NCBI GenBank assembly: GCA_007922305.1
Contig: ML677387.1
Span: 70,169-134,168 of the forward strand
Direction: 5' to 3'
Source of the DNA: Dermatemys mawii
Lineage: Eukaryota > Chordata > Testudines > Dermatemydidae
DNA length: 64,000 nucleotides
A program made the position numbers and the translations under genes. Shown here one piece after another: positions 50,945 to 61,750 of the stretch; the first letter of the stretch is position 1; each line of letters starts with the position of its first letter. Below the pieces are notes generated by a model. That model was not told where the DNA came from. It did no database searches and worked only from the letters and a program-made list of their open reading frames with translations.

Positions 50945-52010
50945 GGTCAGAGATAGCGCAGTGGTTGAAGTGTTGGGCTAGGAACCCCGGGGGTTGGGAG
51001 TTTGATGGCAGCGGCGGCAGCAGGGGGCAGGGCAGGTCAGAGACACGGGGAAAAATCCCGAGCAGCACAGAAAAGCATCAGAGCCCCCATGCAGCTAACA
51101 GAGGCCTGACAGGAAGCAAGGAGGATGGTAGAGCCGGCCCAGGCTGGGAAAGAAATGGACACAACCCCCATCTCTATGGACCCCTATTGGGGTGCATCCA
51201 ACACAGTGGGTATTAGTCCACAAAACTTTAGGATTACATATTTTTACTATACAGCACCCCATCCCCCACAGCCACCCCTCTACCCCGCACAGATACTAGG
51301 GTTACTACAGCTCCCTGCACCCCATAAATACCCCGACACAACCTCCACTGCTGTGAGCACCCCCATCCCCCACAGCCACCCCTCTACCCCCATAGATACT
51401 AGGGTCACCAGAGGTCCCCATGTTCACAGACCTGTCCGGATTTCCTCGTTTAAAATAGCATCGGAGGGAATCTGCTGCCATCTGAACAGGTCCAGGATTT
51501 CAAGCAGCAGGCAAGGCAGAGCCCCTCCCCTGCTGGGCTCCCTCGGGCATGGGGGGTGGAGGAAGAGGGCTAGTGGGGGGGATTCCTCAGCCCACGCTAG
51601 CTGCAGCTGCTGCGAGCCAGGAGCGCGGTAGGAGCTTTTAAGCCGGGTGGGGGGGACACAGGCAGGGGTAGGTGGGGGTGGTAGCAGCAGGGGATGTGGG
51701 GGCAGCAGAGAAGTCCTGACGCTGGGCTGCCTCGGCTGGGCTGCTGGCTTCCCTCTACCTGGGTCAGTCATTCAGCTGGTGACGCCACCAACAGCACCTC
51801 AGAGGCTGGGCTCTTTCAATGGTTAATTCCTTAAATCCTGGGACATCCCAGGCTCTGAATCCTGCTCGTTTCAAACAGCAGGAGCCTCCTTCCACGTGCA
51901 GAGCACGAGGCCGTGTGCACACGCAGGGCATTAGCAGGCTCTCTCCGGCCCCGGCTGCTACTTCACATCCAGACTTTACAGGCACAGAAGGCAGCAGCGC
52001 TGCACAGGGG
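50945..52010 (+). repeat. Right arm of a large inverted repeat
   Basis: It is the partner of 49233-50198. It starts with the tRNA-like 'gggtcagagatagcgcagtg' and 'gggggttgggagtttgatgg' and ends 'gcagcagcgctgcacagggg'. It holds two copies of 'cacccctctacccc' near 51280 and 51380 where the other arm is arranged differently. Confidence 0.8.
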
Positions 52011-52753
52011 TCAGGGCTTGGGTAGAGGGTTGAGGGTGCGGTGGGGGGGAAGCTCTGGCTGGGGCTGGAGATGAGGGGTGTGGGGTGTTGCAGGGGCTCA
52101 GGGCTTGGGTTGAGGGTGCGATGGGGGGGAAGCTCTGGCTGGGGTGTGGGCTCTGGGGTGGTGCAGGGCTAGGGATGAGTTTGGGTGCAGGAGGCTGCTC
52201 CGGGACTGGGGCCAGAGAGGAGACTCCCCCCGGCCCTTTCCCTGCTGGCAGCAGCAAGCTCTGGGGAAGGGGGCCCCCTTTCCTGCCCCTCCCGCCCCAA
52301 CCCCCCAGCAGCAGCAGCAGACTCACCCTCACTGGCAGGAGACGCTATCGGCCACTAGGACCCTGCGGCGGCAGTTGCTGCGGGGAGACACAGGGACGCT
52401 TTGGCTCTGAGGGCCACCGCGGTACCTGGGGGCAGCAAGGGGGGACCGGGGGACACTTGGGGAAGGCGCAGGGGGGGCGGCCGGAGCTAGGTTGCGGGGG
52501 AGGGGGCAGCTGGGGGTTCTCTGCCCACAAGCCCCGTCCCTGCAGCTCGCCACCTGGAGACCTCCCCGCCTCTCTGCCTGCCCTGGGCGATGTGCCCCTG
52601 CGGAGCTGCCCCAGGCAGAAGCAGTGATTGGCGCGGGGGTGCCTGGCCTCCTGCGGTCCCAATATCGGGACAAAAGGGCGTCGCGACCGCTGTACAGCCG
52701 GGACGCGGGACAAGTCCCCTAAAATCGGGATGTCTGGTCACCCTACTGCATAT

Positions 52754-54230
52754 CCATATACCCACCTGAGAACCAATGCTATAGGTCATGGCTGAGGTAA
52801 CTAACAGGTCCCTACATTTCATCTAGATGAGGTCAATGATGGGTCCTTACCCATCATAGTTACTGATAAAAGTGAAACTGCCTCTATAAATCAATGATGC
52901 TCTCTGTAACTCTCAATGGCCTGTTCTCAGCTTGCACTCTATGATGCAACTCTCAGAGGCACAGAGATTAATTAGTTATTGAAACATTCAGCTTGGACAT
53001 CTGTATTAGTCTAATCACAAAAACAGCCTTTCCTGAAAGTGACCTGAACACACATGGTTTTGCCTCTTCATCATTGTGGCTGACGTAGGAGTTCTAGGAT
53101 TGGAGAAGGGGGTGTACACCAGTTATAGTGGGATGTGGATAAACAACAGTTACCATACAAAGATGGGGAAGAGCAGAAGTTGGGCAATTACCTGAAACGT
53201 TAGAACCTGTTTATTGTGTGCTTGGGAAACCGTTGCCCCATCCCTCACCTATGCTCGTTCTGTTTCTAACAGCAGTTGAGATAAGTGCCCGTGCTGCATG
53301 CCCTAGGTTTGCAGGCTTGCCATCCACTCAGTAACAAGGGACAGGCTGTGCTGAGCTGAAGGGATAAGGAAGAGAGAACTGTGTGATAAATAACTAAGGA
53401 GCTGCATCACTGCAGGAAGAACACGCTAAAGCACATTGGAAAAACCCAACACGCAAACATGACGCACAAAAAGTGCAGAAAGAAACCTGCTGAAGGGGCA
53501 GCCCCTAGAAATCTGCTCCAGCTCTGACCCCAGCCCTGAAGAGAGACAGTCCCATGTGGTCCCTGCAGAGAACCCAGCTCTGCATGACTAGGGATATCAC
53601 CTGTTTAGCTCCCTCCAGCTCTTACGATAACTGTTACAAATTAAACTTTGTTCTTGTTTCTGGGATTTGACAACAAAACAAGTCAGAACAAGTCTGTTTG
53701 GAAAGAAACTATTCACTGCAACAGTGTCCTATAGACAAAAAAGATTAAATGCTTAACTTAGCTGGAAGGAACTAACTGCTCTATGAGCTCTGGAGGTGGA
53801 AAAAAGAGCCCAGTAGCAGAGGTAGCTGCCAATCTGATGGGGAAGAACTGCTGCCACCCAAGAGGAACAGGGAACAGCTGTGTAAAGCTCTGATTATAAT
53901 AGGTCAGGATGGGGAGCAAGAGGAAGAAAAACAAAAACAGGAGAGAAAAACAAGGAGACAGAAACATACAAAAGGGACAAGCAGGACTGGATGGAGCATC
54001 ACGGGAGGTCCAGGCTAAGACAGGGCAACACTACCTGGAAAATGAAGAGAATCTGTGGGAAAGAGAAGGGTTTAGTGGTTTAATACTTATTCTCAATTAC
54101 TGGAAGAAGCATTTACTCCAAAATGAGAATATTAATTCTGGTGAATATTCACTTGGAAGAGGGCGTTTTAATAAAAATGAAACAATACTAGACTCTGGAG
54201 GTCAATATTTTCTGAGGTTAAACAGCTTAC
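52754..54230. other. Intergenic DNA, no gene seen
   Basis: No exon with conserved sequence is recognised. The + strand frame at 53909-54292 is lysine- and asparagine-rich and has no domain. Confidence 0.35.
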
Positions 54231-54340
54231 CTTGTTCTTCATCACCTCTTGAGTCTCGTGGTCACTTATCAGATGCTCCATCACAACACTGACCACATTA
54301 GTACTCAAACCCAGTAATTTTACATCTGTTCTCCTTTTAG
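54231..54340 (-). CDS. Candidate internal exon of an unidentified gene
   Basis: On the - strand a 110-bp open segment lies between an acceptor (tgtctcag, AG at 54342-54341) and a strong donor (AAG followed by gtaagctg). It has 2 bases plus 36 codons, starting KRRTDVKLLGLSTNVV and ending HETQEVMKNK, a composition that looks like an alpha-helical protein. The donor is close to consensus, but the polypyrimidine tract is poor. It does not match IKBKB, the expected neighbour upstream of POLB. I do not recognise the family, and no partner exons were found in the window. Confidence 0.25.
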
Positions 54341-55488
54341 CTGAGACATTATTTTGCATTAAGAATTCTGAGGGATGCCAACCCCAAAATGCATATAACC
54401 TGCTCCTTGGTTTAGTAACTAGTTACTAGACATTTAAGGCTTTCTATGCTATAAAAATTATCCATCGTTGACAAACAAGTACAACTGAACCTGACACAAA
54501 GAGGGTTATCTGAATCAGCGTGGGGCCCGGCAAAGACATGCCGCATGCAGTGTGGGAGGGGAGCGCAAGGACACACTGTGTCTTGCACTATTTTAGAAAC
54601 TGCGGTTAAATCCTACTCTTTACCTTGATTTCTGAAGCAGAATTTTGTAGCACGGTCAGGATTTGTTTGCAGTGTTATTGTAGCCATGTTGGTCTAAAGA
54701 TGTTAGTTCTAAGGCTAAACGGGTCATGACTCTGGAAGCCAGGTCCCAGCGCATCCTGTGCACAGGAAACCCAGGCTTTAAAAGTCTCAATCTTGATTCT
54801 GTTAGAGACTGATTTATCTTTGACACATGCACACCCTCCAGCTGTCTAAACTAAAGCACTGGCAGAAACACCATGAGACTATTACAGACTCAGTAAGCTC
54901 ATTGCTGTGGTCCCTTCGTATACAGTACCCCAGGGAGAACAAGCAGTGGGAGTAGGGTAAGAAGGAGAAATTGTTGCATGCTCTTGTTAATCATTCACAG
55001 AACAACTAGCTTCCTCCAGGGCAGCCTTATAAAAACCAAGACTAAGTAACTAATCAAAGGAGTCAGGCACAGCCAGGAAGAGATGATGAGTACAGGGTGA
55101 ATCCAACTCCAAGAATCCTAAGAATTTCTCTAATTAGCTGACCTCATGGCAGGTGTCAAGTGAAATGATGGCCTCTGATATGCGTGGCTCCAGCTGACAC
55201 TGGTCAGGACTTATTGAAACAAGGTAGAAAAATGCCTCTGGCCAGAAGCCAGTGGAGGTTAAGTACTGACTGCACCGAATGGAGACAGAGAAGCTGCCCT
55301 TTGCCCCCATCACTTTTAAAATACCAATTGCTAGATACTATCATGCAAGGGCCTAGACTCCACTGAAAGGATGCAGCCTAAAATTCCACAGGACTGTAGT
55401 TGAGGGTTGTTAGCTACTGTGTTCATAGACAAGAACCAAGAGAGTGAGGTGCGCACACTGCCAGGCATGACTATCTGCGTAGTTAGAC
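54341..55488. other. Intergenic DNA, no gene seen
   Basis: No conserved exon is recognisable between the candidate exon and the LTR-like repeat. Confidence 0.35.
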
Positions 55489-56294
55489 TGTCATGGGGGG
55501 AGGAGGGGAGTCCTGTTCCCACACCCCCACTTCCTGGGATTCACAGTGATTCTTAGCCAGCCAGTAGATCAGGTTTATTGGAGATGCCAGGAACACAATC
55601 CAACTCAGAGCTTGTCAGTACAAACAGGCCCCCTTAGACAGGCCCTTCTGGGGCACAGGGAGATGAGACCCCCAATCCGGGCTCCCTACCTCTCTTCCCC
55701 AGCCAGCTTCTACTTGTCTCAAATCCCTCCACCCGTCTGCCTTCCTTTGTTCACTTCCCCTGCTCTAGGTGTCAACTCCCCTCCCCCTTCTCATCTCAGG
55801 TTACAGCTCCAGGTATCCCGATCAGAGCAGCTTAGCCTGAAGAGTCATGTCCACCCTTCTCCCTGCTTGTCACATAGACCAAACCTGTCTTTGTGGTATC
55901 CAAGCAATTTATTACCTTCTGTTCCTGTCCCATCCATTAACAGACTTGGTGGTGTCTGACACCTGTTTAACTCTCCTTACCTCTTGCAAATAGAGATCTC
56001 ACATGATCATACCCTGATTTCTGGGCTTCACTTGCTCAGTCATGCCCTTACATAGTCTCTTGGCCCAGATCTCTACCCTGGGTGGCTTCATAGGGCACTG
56101 AAAATGAAAAGCAGAAGTTTTTGGCCCAGCAGAAACCCCTGAACAGATTCCTTCCCTCAGGAAGCCTCAGATTATGACATACGCTTGCTGCAGTAATAAG
56201 TAGGCTCCTCCCTATGCAGCGGAAGTCCAGCTGGAAACACCCAGCTCCTGACCCACCAAGCCATGTCATGTTTAGTCCAACCGGGTCTGTGACA
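55489..56294 (-). repeat. Probable solo LTR, about 806 bp
   Basis: It starts TGTCATGGGG and ends TCTGTGACA, so the ends are TGTCA and TGACA. Read on the - strand AATAAACC (ggtttatt near 55573) is a possible polyadenylation signal. It is homologous to 42653-43178 along its left part. No clear target duplication is seen, and there is no internal coding sequence. Confidence 0.5.
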
Positions 56295-59200
56295 CTCCCA
56301 CAAAGCCACACAATATCTGATATGGTTGAATTAAATAATTAGATACTCACAGAAGTGGAGTTAATTTGTATCGAGTCTCTGAAGCCTCAGAGATTCCTAC
56401 TGCTTCAGATCAAATGGTTCATGACCTCACCATGAGACTCAAAACATGACCTTTAAAGTGTGATTCAGCACAACAGCCTGCACCAGGACAACAATCAGAT
56501 AGGAAATGGAGACTAGCAGATAAGGTGTTTCCCCAAAGAAGGCCCCTGAGAACTTCATTCAGACTCTTGCAGTCTGGACTGTGATCCAGAAAGAAATAAT
56601 CAGGAAAACGTGCAATAAATGTTAGAAATTAAATTGGACTAGGAGTTTCCATATTTACCCACTGTGAAAAAATTAGATCTCTGCAAAAAGCTAGGGACTT
56701 ATCAACTGGAGGAGACACCCAGGCACAGGGAGGCTGGAACAAGAGCTGGCCTTCTTTTATTGCTGGGAGAAGGTAGACTACCTGTGCAGTCTCTCAGAGT
56801 AATGGGGACAATCTGAAATAATTTTGGGATGTGATAAGAGAAAATGTGAGATATTCCAATGCCCCTGGATCTGCAAAGCTCTCTCAGGGCTATAGTGCAT
56901 CTGCTTGAGTCTCCCATAGACAGCAATGGGTATTATTGAGAAGGCTCAGAGCCAGCAGATAAACACAGACTGTATTTTCTGTGGGGGCTGTGAAGTTTAC
57001 TATGTTCTGTACTCATTCTTTGTACAGAGGACTTTAGTCCTATCAATCTGACATCTTTCAAAGGATTAAACTGACTGGAGGAAAAAATTAAACCCCCAAA
57101 AAACCTTGTGCTGGAACTGGTCTGCTAAGTGTGCCAGCCCCTGGGAAAGAGAGTAGTGATTCTGTGCTCAGGGTTACGTCTAAACTCCTTCAAGAACTTT
57201 AGTATCTATGAATAAATGATAGCAGATTACCTAACCCCTGCAGATGCCAGCTGATCTCCTAGACCCACAGGATTCCAGTGGATACAGAAGCTTCTATAGC
57301 ATGACTCCTGGCTGACATTTGGCCACTTAGCAGCCATGAGAACGGGCCAAAGAGCAGCCACAGACCCCCTCCTGACCAAGAGCAAAGCCTGTTCTGCCAG
57401 GAGCATGCCAACTCTGAAGAAGTCCTATCCAGACAGCTGGTCAGTTCTGAGGTGGGCTGACAGAGGAAGGGGTTGTATTGAAGCAGGAGAAGGCATAACC
57501 AGGGCAAACTGTAACTTAGCAATTGCTTAGCTGCCATAATGCACAAGGCAGCCCTAACCTGCCCCAGTAGCTGAATTGTCTCACCAGAATTGGGGAAGCA
57601 CAGCTGCATGTGTTTGGTTCCTAATCCCTATGAACACCTAGGCAGAACTAGATGGGTTAAAGAACTCTATGAAGTCTGCAGGTGCAGCCTGGGAAACATC
57701 TCTTTGCAGTCTAGCAATTGGAAGTCCATAATATGCTAATTACCACTAATATGGTCTAGAGAGTATTGTTATCTAATTTACACAGCTGTAAATACCTCCC
57801 TACAGCAGGGGACTTAAACACCTAAGGAGGTTCTCAGACAAAAACCTCAATCAAGTTGGAGTTAAGGTTAATTTGTATCAATTTTTAAAATGATAAAACA
57901 TTTGAAATCTCTTCCCCAGAACACTCACGCTGGAATGGCAGGAAGTTTAAAGTTAAGGTAAAACTATAACTTTTGAAATTATCTATCCCTAGTACCCAGA
58001 TTCATCCCATCAATGTCCCATGAAGAGAGCACTTTATTTCTTACAGCACCATAGTTGTCAAAACTCTGACTTATTGATGACCACGCAGACAAACCACAGA
58101 AACAGACATACACCCTTTGCTAGTTCATGAACCAAAAAGAGCCTTCTCTATTAAAGTGTGCATGTGCTACCAAATATAAAGGTGTCATTAGACACAGAAC
58201 TGGGCATATCTTTGTCTACAAACCTTTGAAGCCAAGATTGTAAAATTATGGGGCAAGATCATAGGACGCAGTAGCAACAAAGCATCACAAAGAGATGTGA
58301 AACCAGCAATAAAGCCACATTCTTGTAAGAATGTGCAGCTCGTAAGCTGTACAAAATAATGTCTCATCCATATTTCACCCACCAGTACTGCAACTTCATG
58401 AAGGTGAAGGTAACTACACAAGAAGAAAACTGGGATGGGCCTTTACTTGTGGTTTTGTTTTTTTTTTCCCTCTTTTTGCTTCTTTCTAATATATAAAACT
58501 GTCTTGAAAGGCTTTGACAAAAAAGAGAGTTTTCTTTGTGCTTGTCTTTGCCATTAGAAATTCCAGCTCTGTACTCTGGTCTCTAAGTGCCCCTCCCTGG
58601 GCATTTCCAGACTTTCCAATATTTGTTCTTAAACTTTACATTAACTGAACATTCCTTGACTTACTGAGCTGTGTTTTTATTACATTGCAGAATACGTTGA
58701 ATACTTTTTTCCATATAGCTACTGATTTGTTTTAACATTCAAAACTCCAGCTTCACTAAATTGTTTTGTATTAAATCTGGAAGCAGAGATACACCAGTAG
58801 CAGACAGCTTGTGTCTGTCTTTAATTCCCCAAAAATGTACCATTTCCCTCTCAGGTAGCAGCCAACATGTTCTGTCACCTTTTTGTCAAACTGCTACAGA
58901 AACAATTTCTCTCTCTGGCAGCAACAGCTGATTGATGGTCCAGCTGCCCTTCAATGAGATGCTACATCACCGCACACGGATCTGATAACCAAGCCCGAAA
59001 GCACAGTTGCTACTTTCTTTGTGAGTGACTCATGAAAAGAAGGATGTGATAAGGCCCCAGTGAAGCAAACACAAGGCCTCAGAGGGAAGGTATCGCCTCA
59101 TTGCATGGAAATCATGCCAAACTCAACTGTTCACCAGCATAGTTGTAGTTTGACGTCTATATTTGGGGGCAGTGGGGAGCTCCAATCAGGGCAATGAGGC

Positions 59201-59358
59201 AGAGGAGGGAATTTTGCACCTGCCTTAGGCTTGCAGTTTCAGGGAGAAATGTCCCCCTGTTACACCCAAACTATGCCCAGGCCAGCACTTCCTCTTCCTA
59301 AAGGTGTCGGGTTACCCTCATCACACAGCCTGACAGGGCTCTTTCCAGCTATTTAATG
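56295..59358. other. Intergenic DNA, no gene seen
   Basis: AT-rich sequence. The open frames (for example 57609-57259 on -) have no recognisable domains, and none has convincing splice partners. Confidence 0.35.
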
Positions 59359-59577
59359 GGTTCTCAAGCTAGGGGTTGTAACCCCTTAGGGGATTATCAG
59401 GTTATTGTGGGGAGGGGAGTTGCGAGACATCAGCCTCCACCCCCAAATCCAGCTTCATCTCCAGCATTGATAATAGCGTTAACTAGAAAAGTTTTTTTAC
59501 TTTATAAGGAATGGGATTATACTCAGAGGTTTGCTGTGTGAAAGGGGTCACCAATAGGAAAGTTTGAGAACTACTGA
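59359..59577. mobile_element. Short hAT-like element
   Basis: The left part 'ttctcaagctaggggttgta' and the right part 'gtttgagaactactgagct' resemble the ends of the CAGnGGTTCTCAAAC hAT family at 13529. The left terminus is not intact and no target duplication is clear. Confidence 0.5.
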
Positions 59578-59636
59578 GCTATTTCTTGAAAGTGAAAGCC
59601 TTTCACACCCTGTTTCCCCTGGACATGCTATCAGAC

Positions 59637-60475
59637 AAGGGATGGGCAAATTACGGCCCGCAGACCGCATCCAGCCCGCGGGACCGTCCCATCCGGCCCC
59701 CCAGCCAGTGAGGTTGCCCCTGCCCCTCCCCAGAGCCGCGCTGCATAGCGCTGCGGTCGGGGCTGCGCGCTCCCCCTCTCCCCTGAGCCGCACCATGAGG
59801 ACAGCACTCCGGGTGCCGGGGCTGTGTGCTCAGCCCCTCCCCAGAGCCATGCCACGTGGGCAGCGCTCCGGGGGGCTGGGGCTGCGCGCTGAGCCCCTCT
59901 CCTGGAGCCGCGCCACACGGGCAGCACTCCAGGGACGGGGGATGAGCACTCAGCCCCTTCCCTGGAGCCACGCCACTGGGTCAGCACTCCGGGGGGCCGG
60001 GGCTCTGCGCTCCCTGGAGCCGCGCGGGCGGCCCTCAGGGGGGCCGGGGCTGTCCGCCCCCCCTCTTCCCCCAGAGCTGGGCCAGCACTCATGGTAAGGA
60101 GGCGGAGGGGGATTGGGGGGTTCCAGGGTGGTGGTTGAGCAGATAGTCTGGAGGGGGCAGTCAAGGGACAGGGTGGGTTGGAAGTTAGCAGGTGGGAGAG
60201 TGGATGGGGTTGGAGCAGTCGGGGACAGGGAGCAGGGGAATTGGGTGGTGTCCTGGGGAGTGGTTAGGGGTCTCTGGAAGGGACAGTCAGGGGATGGGAG
60301 GGGATTGAATGGGGATTCTGAGGGGGCAGTCAGGGGGCAGGAAGTGGGAGAAGGCGTGCTTGGGGCCACAAGTGGGAGGGGGCCAGATTAGGGGCGGGGC
60401 CTTCCCTTACCCAGCCCTCCGTATAATTTTGTAGACCCAATGTGGCCCTCGGGCCAAAAACTTTGCCCACCCCTG
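59637..60475. mobile_element. Non-autonomous hAT element, 839 bp
   Basis: The left end is AAGGGATGGGCAAATTACGG and the right end CTTTGCCCACCCCTG, with a perfect 8-bp duplication TATCAGAC at 59629-59636 and 60476-60483. The GC-rich interior shares tracts with 18176-18935. The 177-codon frames on both strands are in this repeat and are not genes. Confidence 0.85.
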
Positions 60476-60779
60476 TATCAGACTGTAATTTCAGTGTGAA
60501 GTTGTGGGCAGGAATCTGATTCCTATTGAATCAGCTTTTCCATAGTTCCCGCAAATCTGTTATTGCGCCAATTATCTCATCAGAGTAAATCTGGGTACAA
60601 TGATAATTCCACAGTGTCCAGCTCTAAGGCTGTGACCTTGTCCTTTGCCCTTCATGCTTACTTACAGTAGTACCTATAGAGCTAGATGTCAGATCGCGCT
60701 CTCTTCTGAGACAAGCCCCTCTCCCTCAGCTCCTCTAGCTCCGCAATACCCCATGTGTAGTATCCTTGTCATATACTCA

Positions 60780-60860
60780 AGTCCTTAGTATTTACTGATG
60801 CAGGAGATGAGATAAGATTACCTAATGGTCCCTTCTGGCCTTAAATTATATAAAATTCCT
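60780..60860 (+). repeat. CR1 LINE 3'-end fragment
   Basis: The phrase 'cctaatggtcccttctggcc' followed by 'ttaaattat' is a CR1 3' end like that at 36446 but in + orientation. It is short and diverged. Confidence 0.5.
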
Positions 60861-61483
60861 CAAAAGAGAGCTAATTTCTCTGACTGCTTCTCTAGAACTG
60901 AACTCATTTGTGCCATGGCAGGGCAACCGTTCCTGCTCTGAAAGGTCCACTGGGGTTTTCATAAAGCATTACAAACTCTCCAGTCTTTCCTCTCCACACC
61001 CGTCACTGACAGTAAAACAACCAAGTGTCAATTCCTTCCTTTTTAGCAGCGTTACCTATTGTGGCCTTTTCCTGGAACGGAGCCTGTCCTTCCGGCTGCT
61101 TCCAGCTATTTCAGACAAATGCTCCATTTTTATGATCCGAACCCACCTCAGTCTGGCTCAGGGAACCAGAAGTTAGGGACAGAAAGGTTCAAGGTCATGT
61201 TTAGTCCTCCCCAACAAACCCTCCTCCACTGGGATAAAGCAGCTTTGTCCCTATGGGAATTTCTGAAGGGCTTTAATTGATTACTACTTATTTTAGGTTG
61301 TTGGTTCTAAGGATCAGAGTCATAGTCTTAAATGGACTCAAATAATGAAAAATAATGCAAATAGTTGGTCCTTAAATTGCTATGTCCAGTTTTCCCCTAA
61401 CACTCTCTAGCCTTGAACCTCCTACCCAATGTCTATTTTCCCAAGAGCCCTAATGAGCTCCCCAGACAGTTTAATTTCTGGGT

Positions 61484-61750
61484 GTTAATAAAAAGAACAG
61501 GAATACTTGTGGCACCTTAGAGACCAAATTTATTTAAGCATAAGCTTTCATAGGCTATAGCTCACTTTATCAGATGCATAGAATGGAACACACAGTAGTA
61601 AGAGAGACGCATACACACAGAGAACATGAAAAGGCGAAAGTTGCCATACCAACTCCAAGATGCTAGCTAGTTAAGATGAGCTATTATCATCGGCAGGAGA
61701 AAAAGAAAACTTTTGTAGTGATAATCAAGATGGCCCATATGATTCCCCTA
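61484..61750 (+). repeat. SINE/Penelope-like repeat
   Basis: It begins near 'aacaggaatacttgtggcac', continues with 'agcataagctttcataggct' and 'tcactttatcagatgcatag', then 'aagttgccataccaactcca' and 'gataatcaagatggcccata'. It is the longest copy of this family in the window. The class is suggested from memory only. Confidence 0.5.

Larger units (their letters stand above)
47411..52745. mobile_element. Composite 5.3-kb hAT-like element with perfect 8-bp TSD
   Basis: The left end is TAGGGTGACCAGA and the right end TCTGGTCACCCTA, perfect inverted repeats of 13 bp. Both sides carry the 8-mer CTGCATAT (47403-47410, 52746-52753). A segment near 47760-47960 recurs in direct orientation at 52115-52300 ('ctggggtgtgggctctgggg', 'gactggggccagagag', 'cagcagcaagctctgggg'). 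Between them lie a tRNA-type SINE, a large inverted repeat and a tandem array. No transposase is recognisable, so it is non-autonomous and must have been filled by nested insertion or rearrangement. A further copy is at 1-310. Confidence 0.75.

Noticed and set aside
59564..60164. 177-codon open frames on both strands
   Set aside because: They lie within a hAT element with a perfect target duplication, and GC-rich repeats keep stop codons rare.
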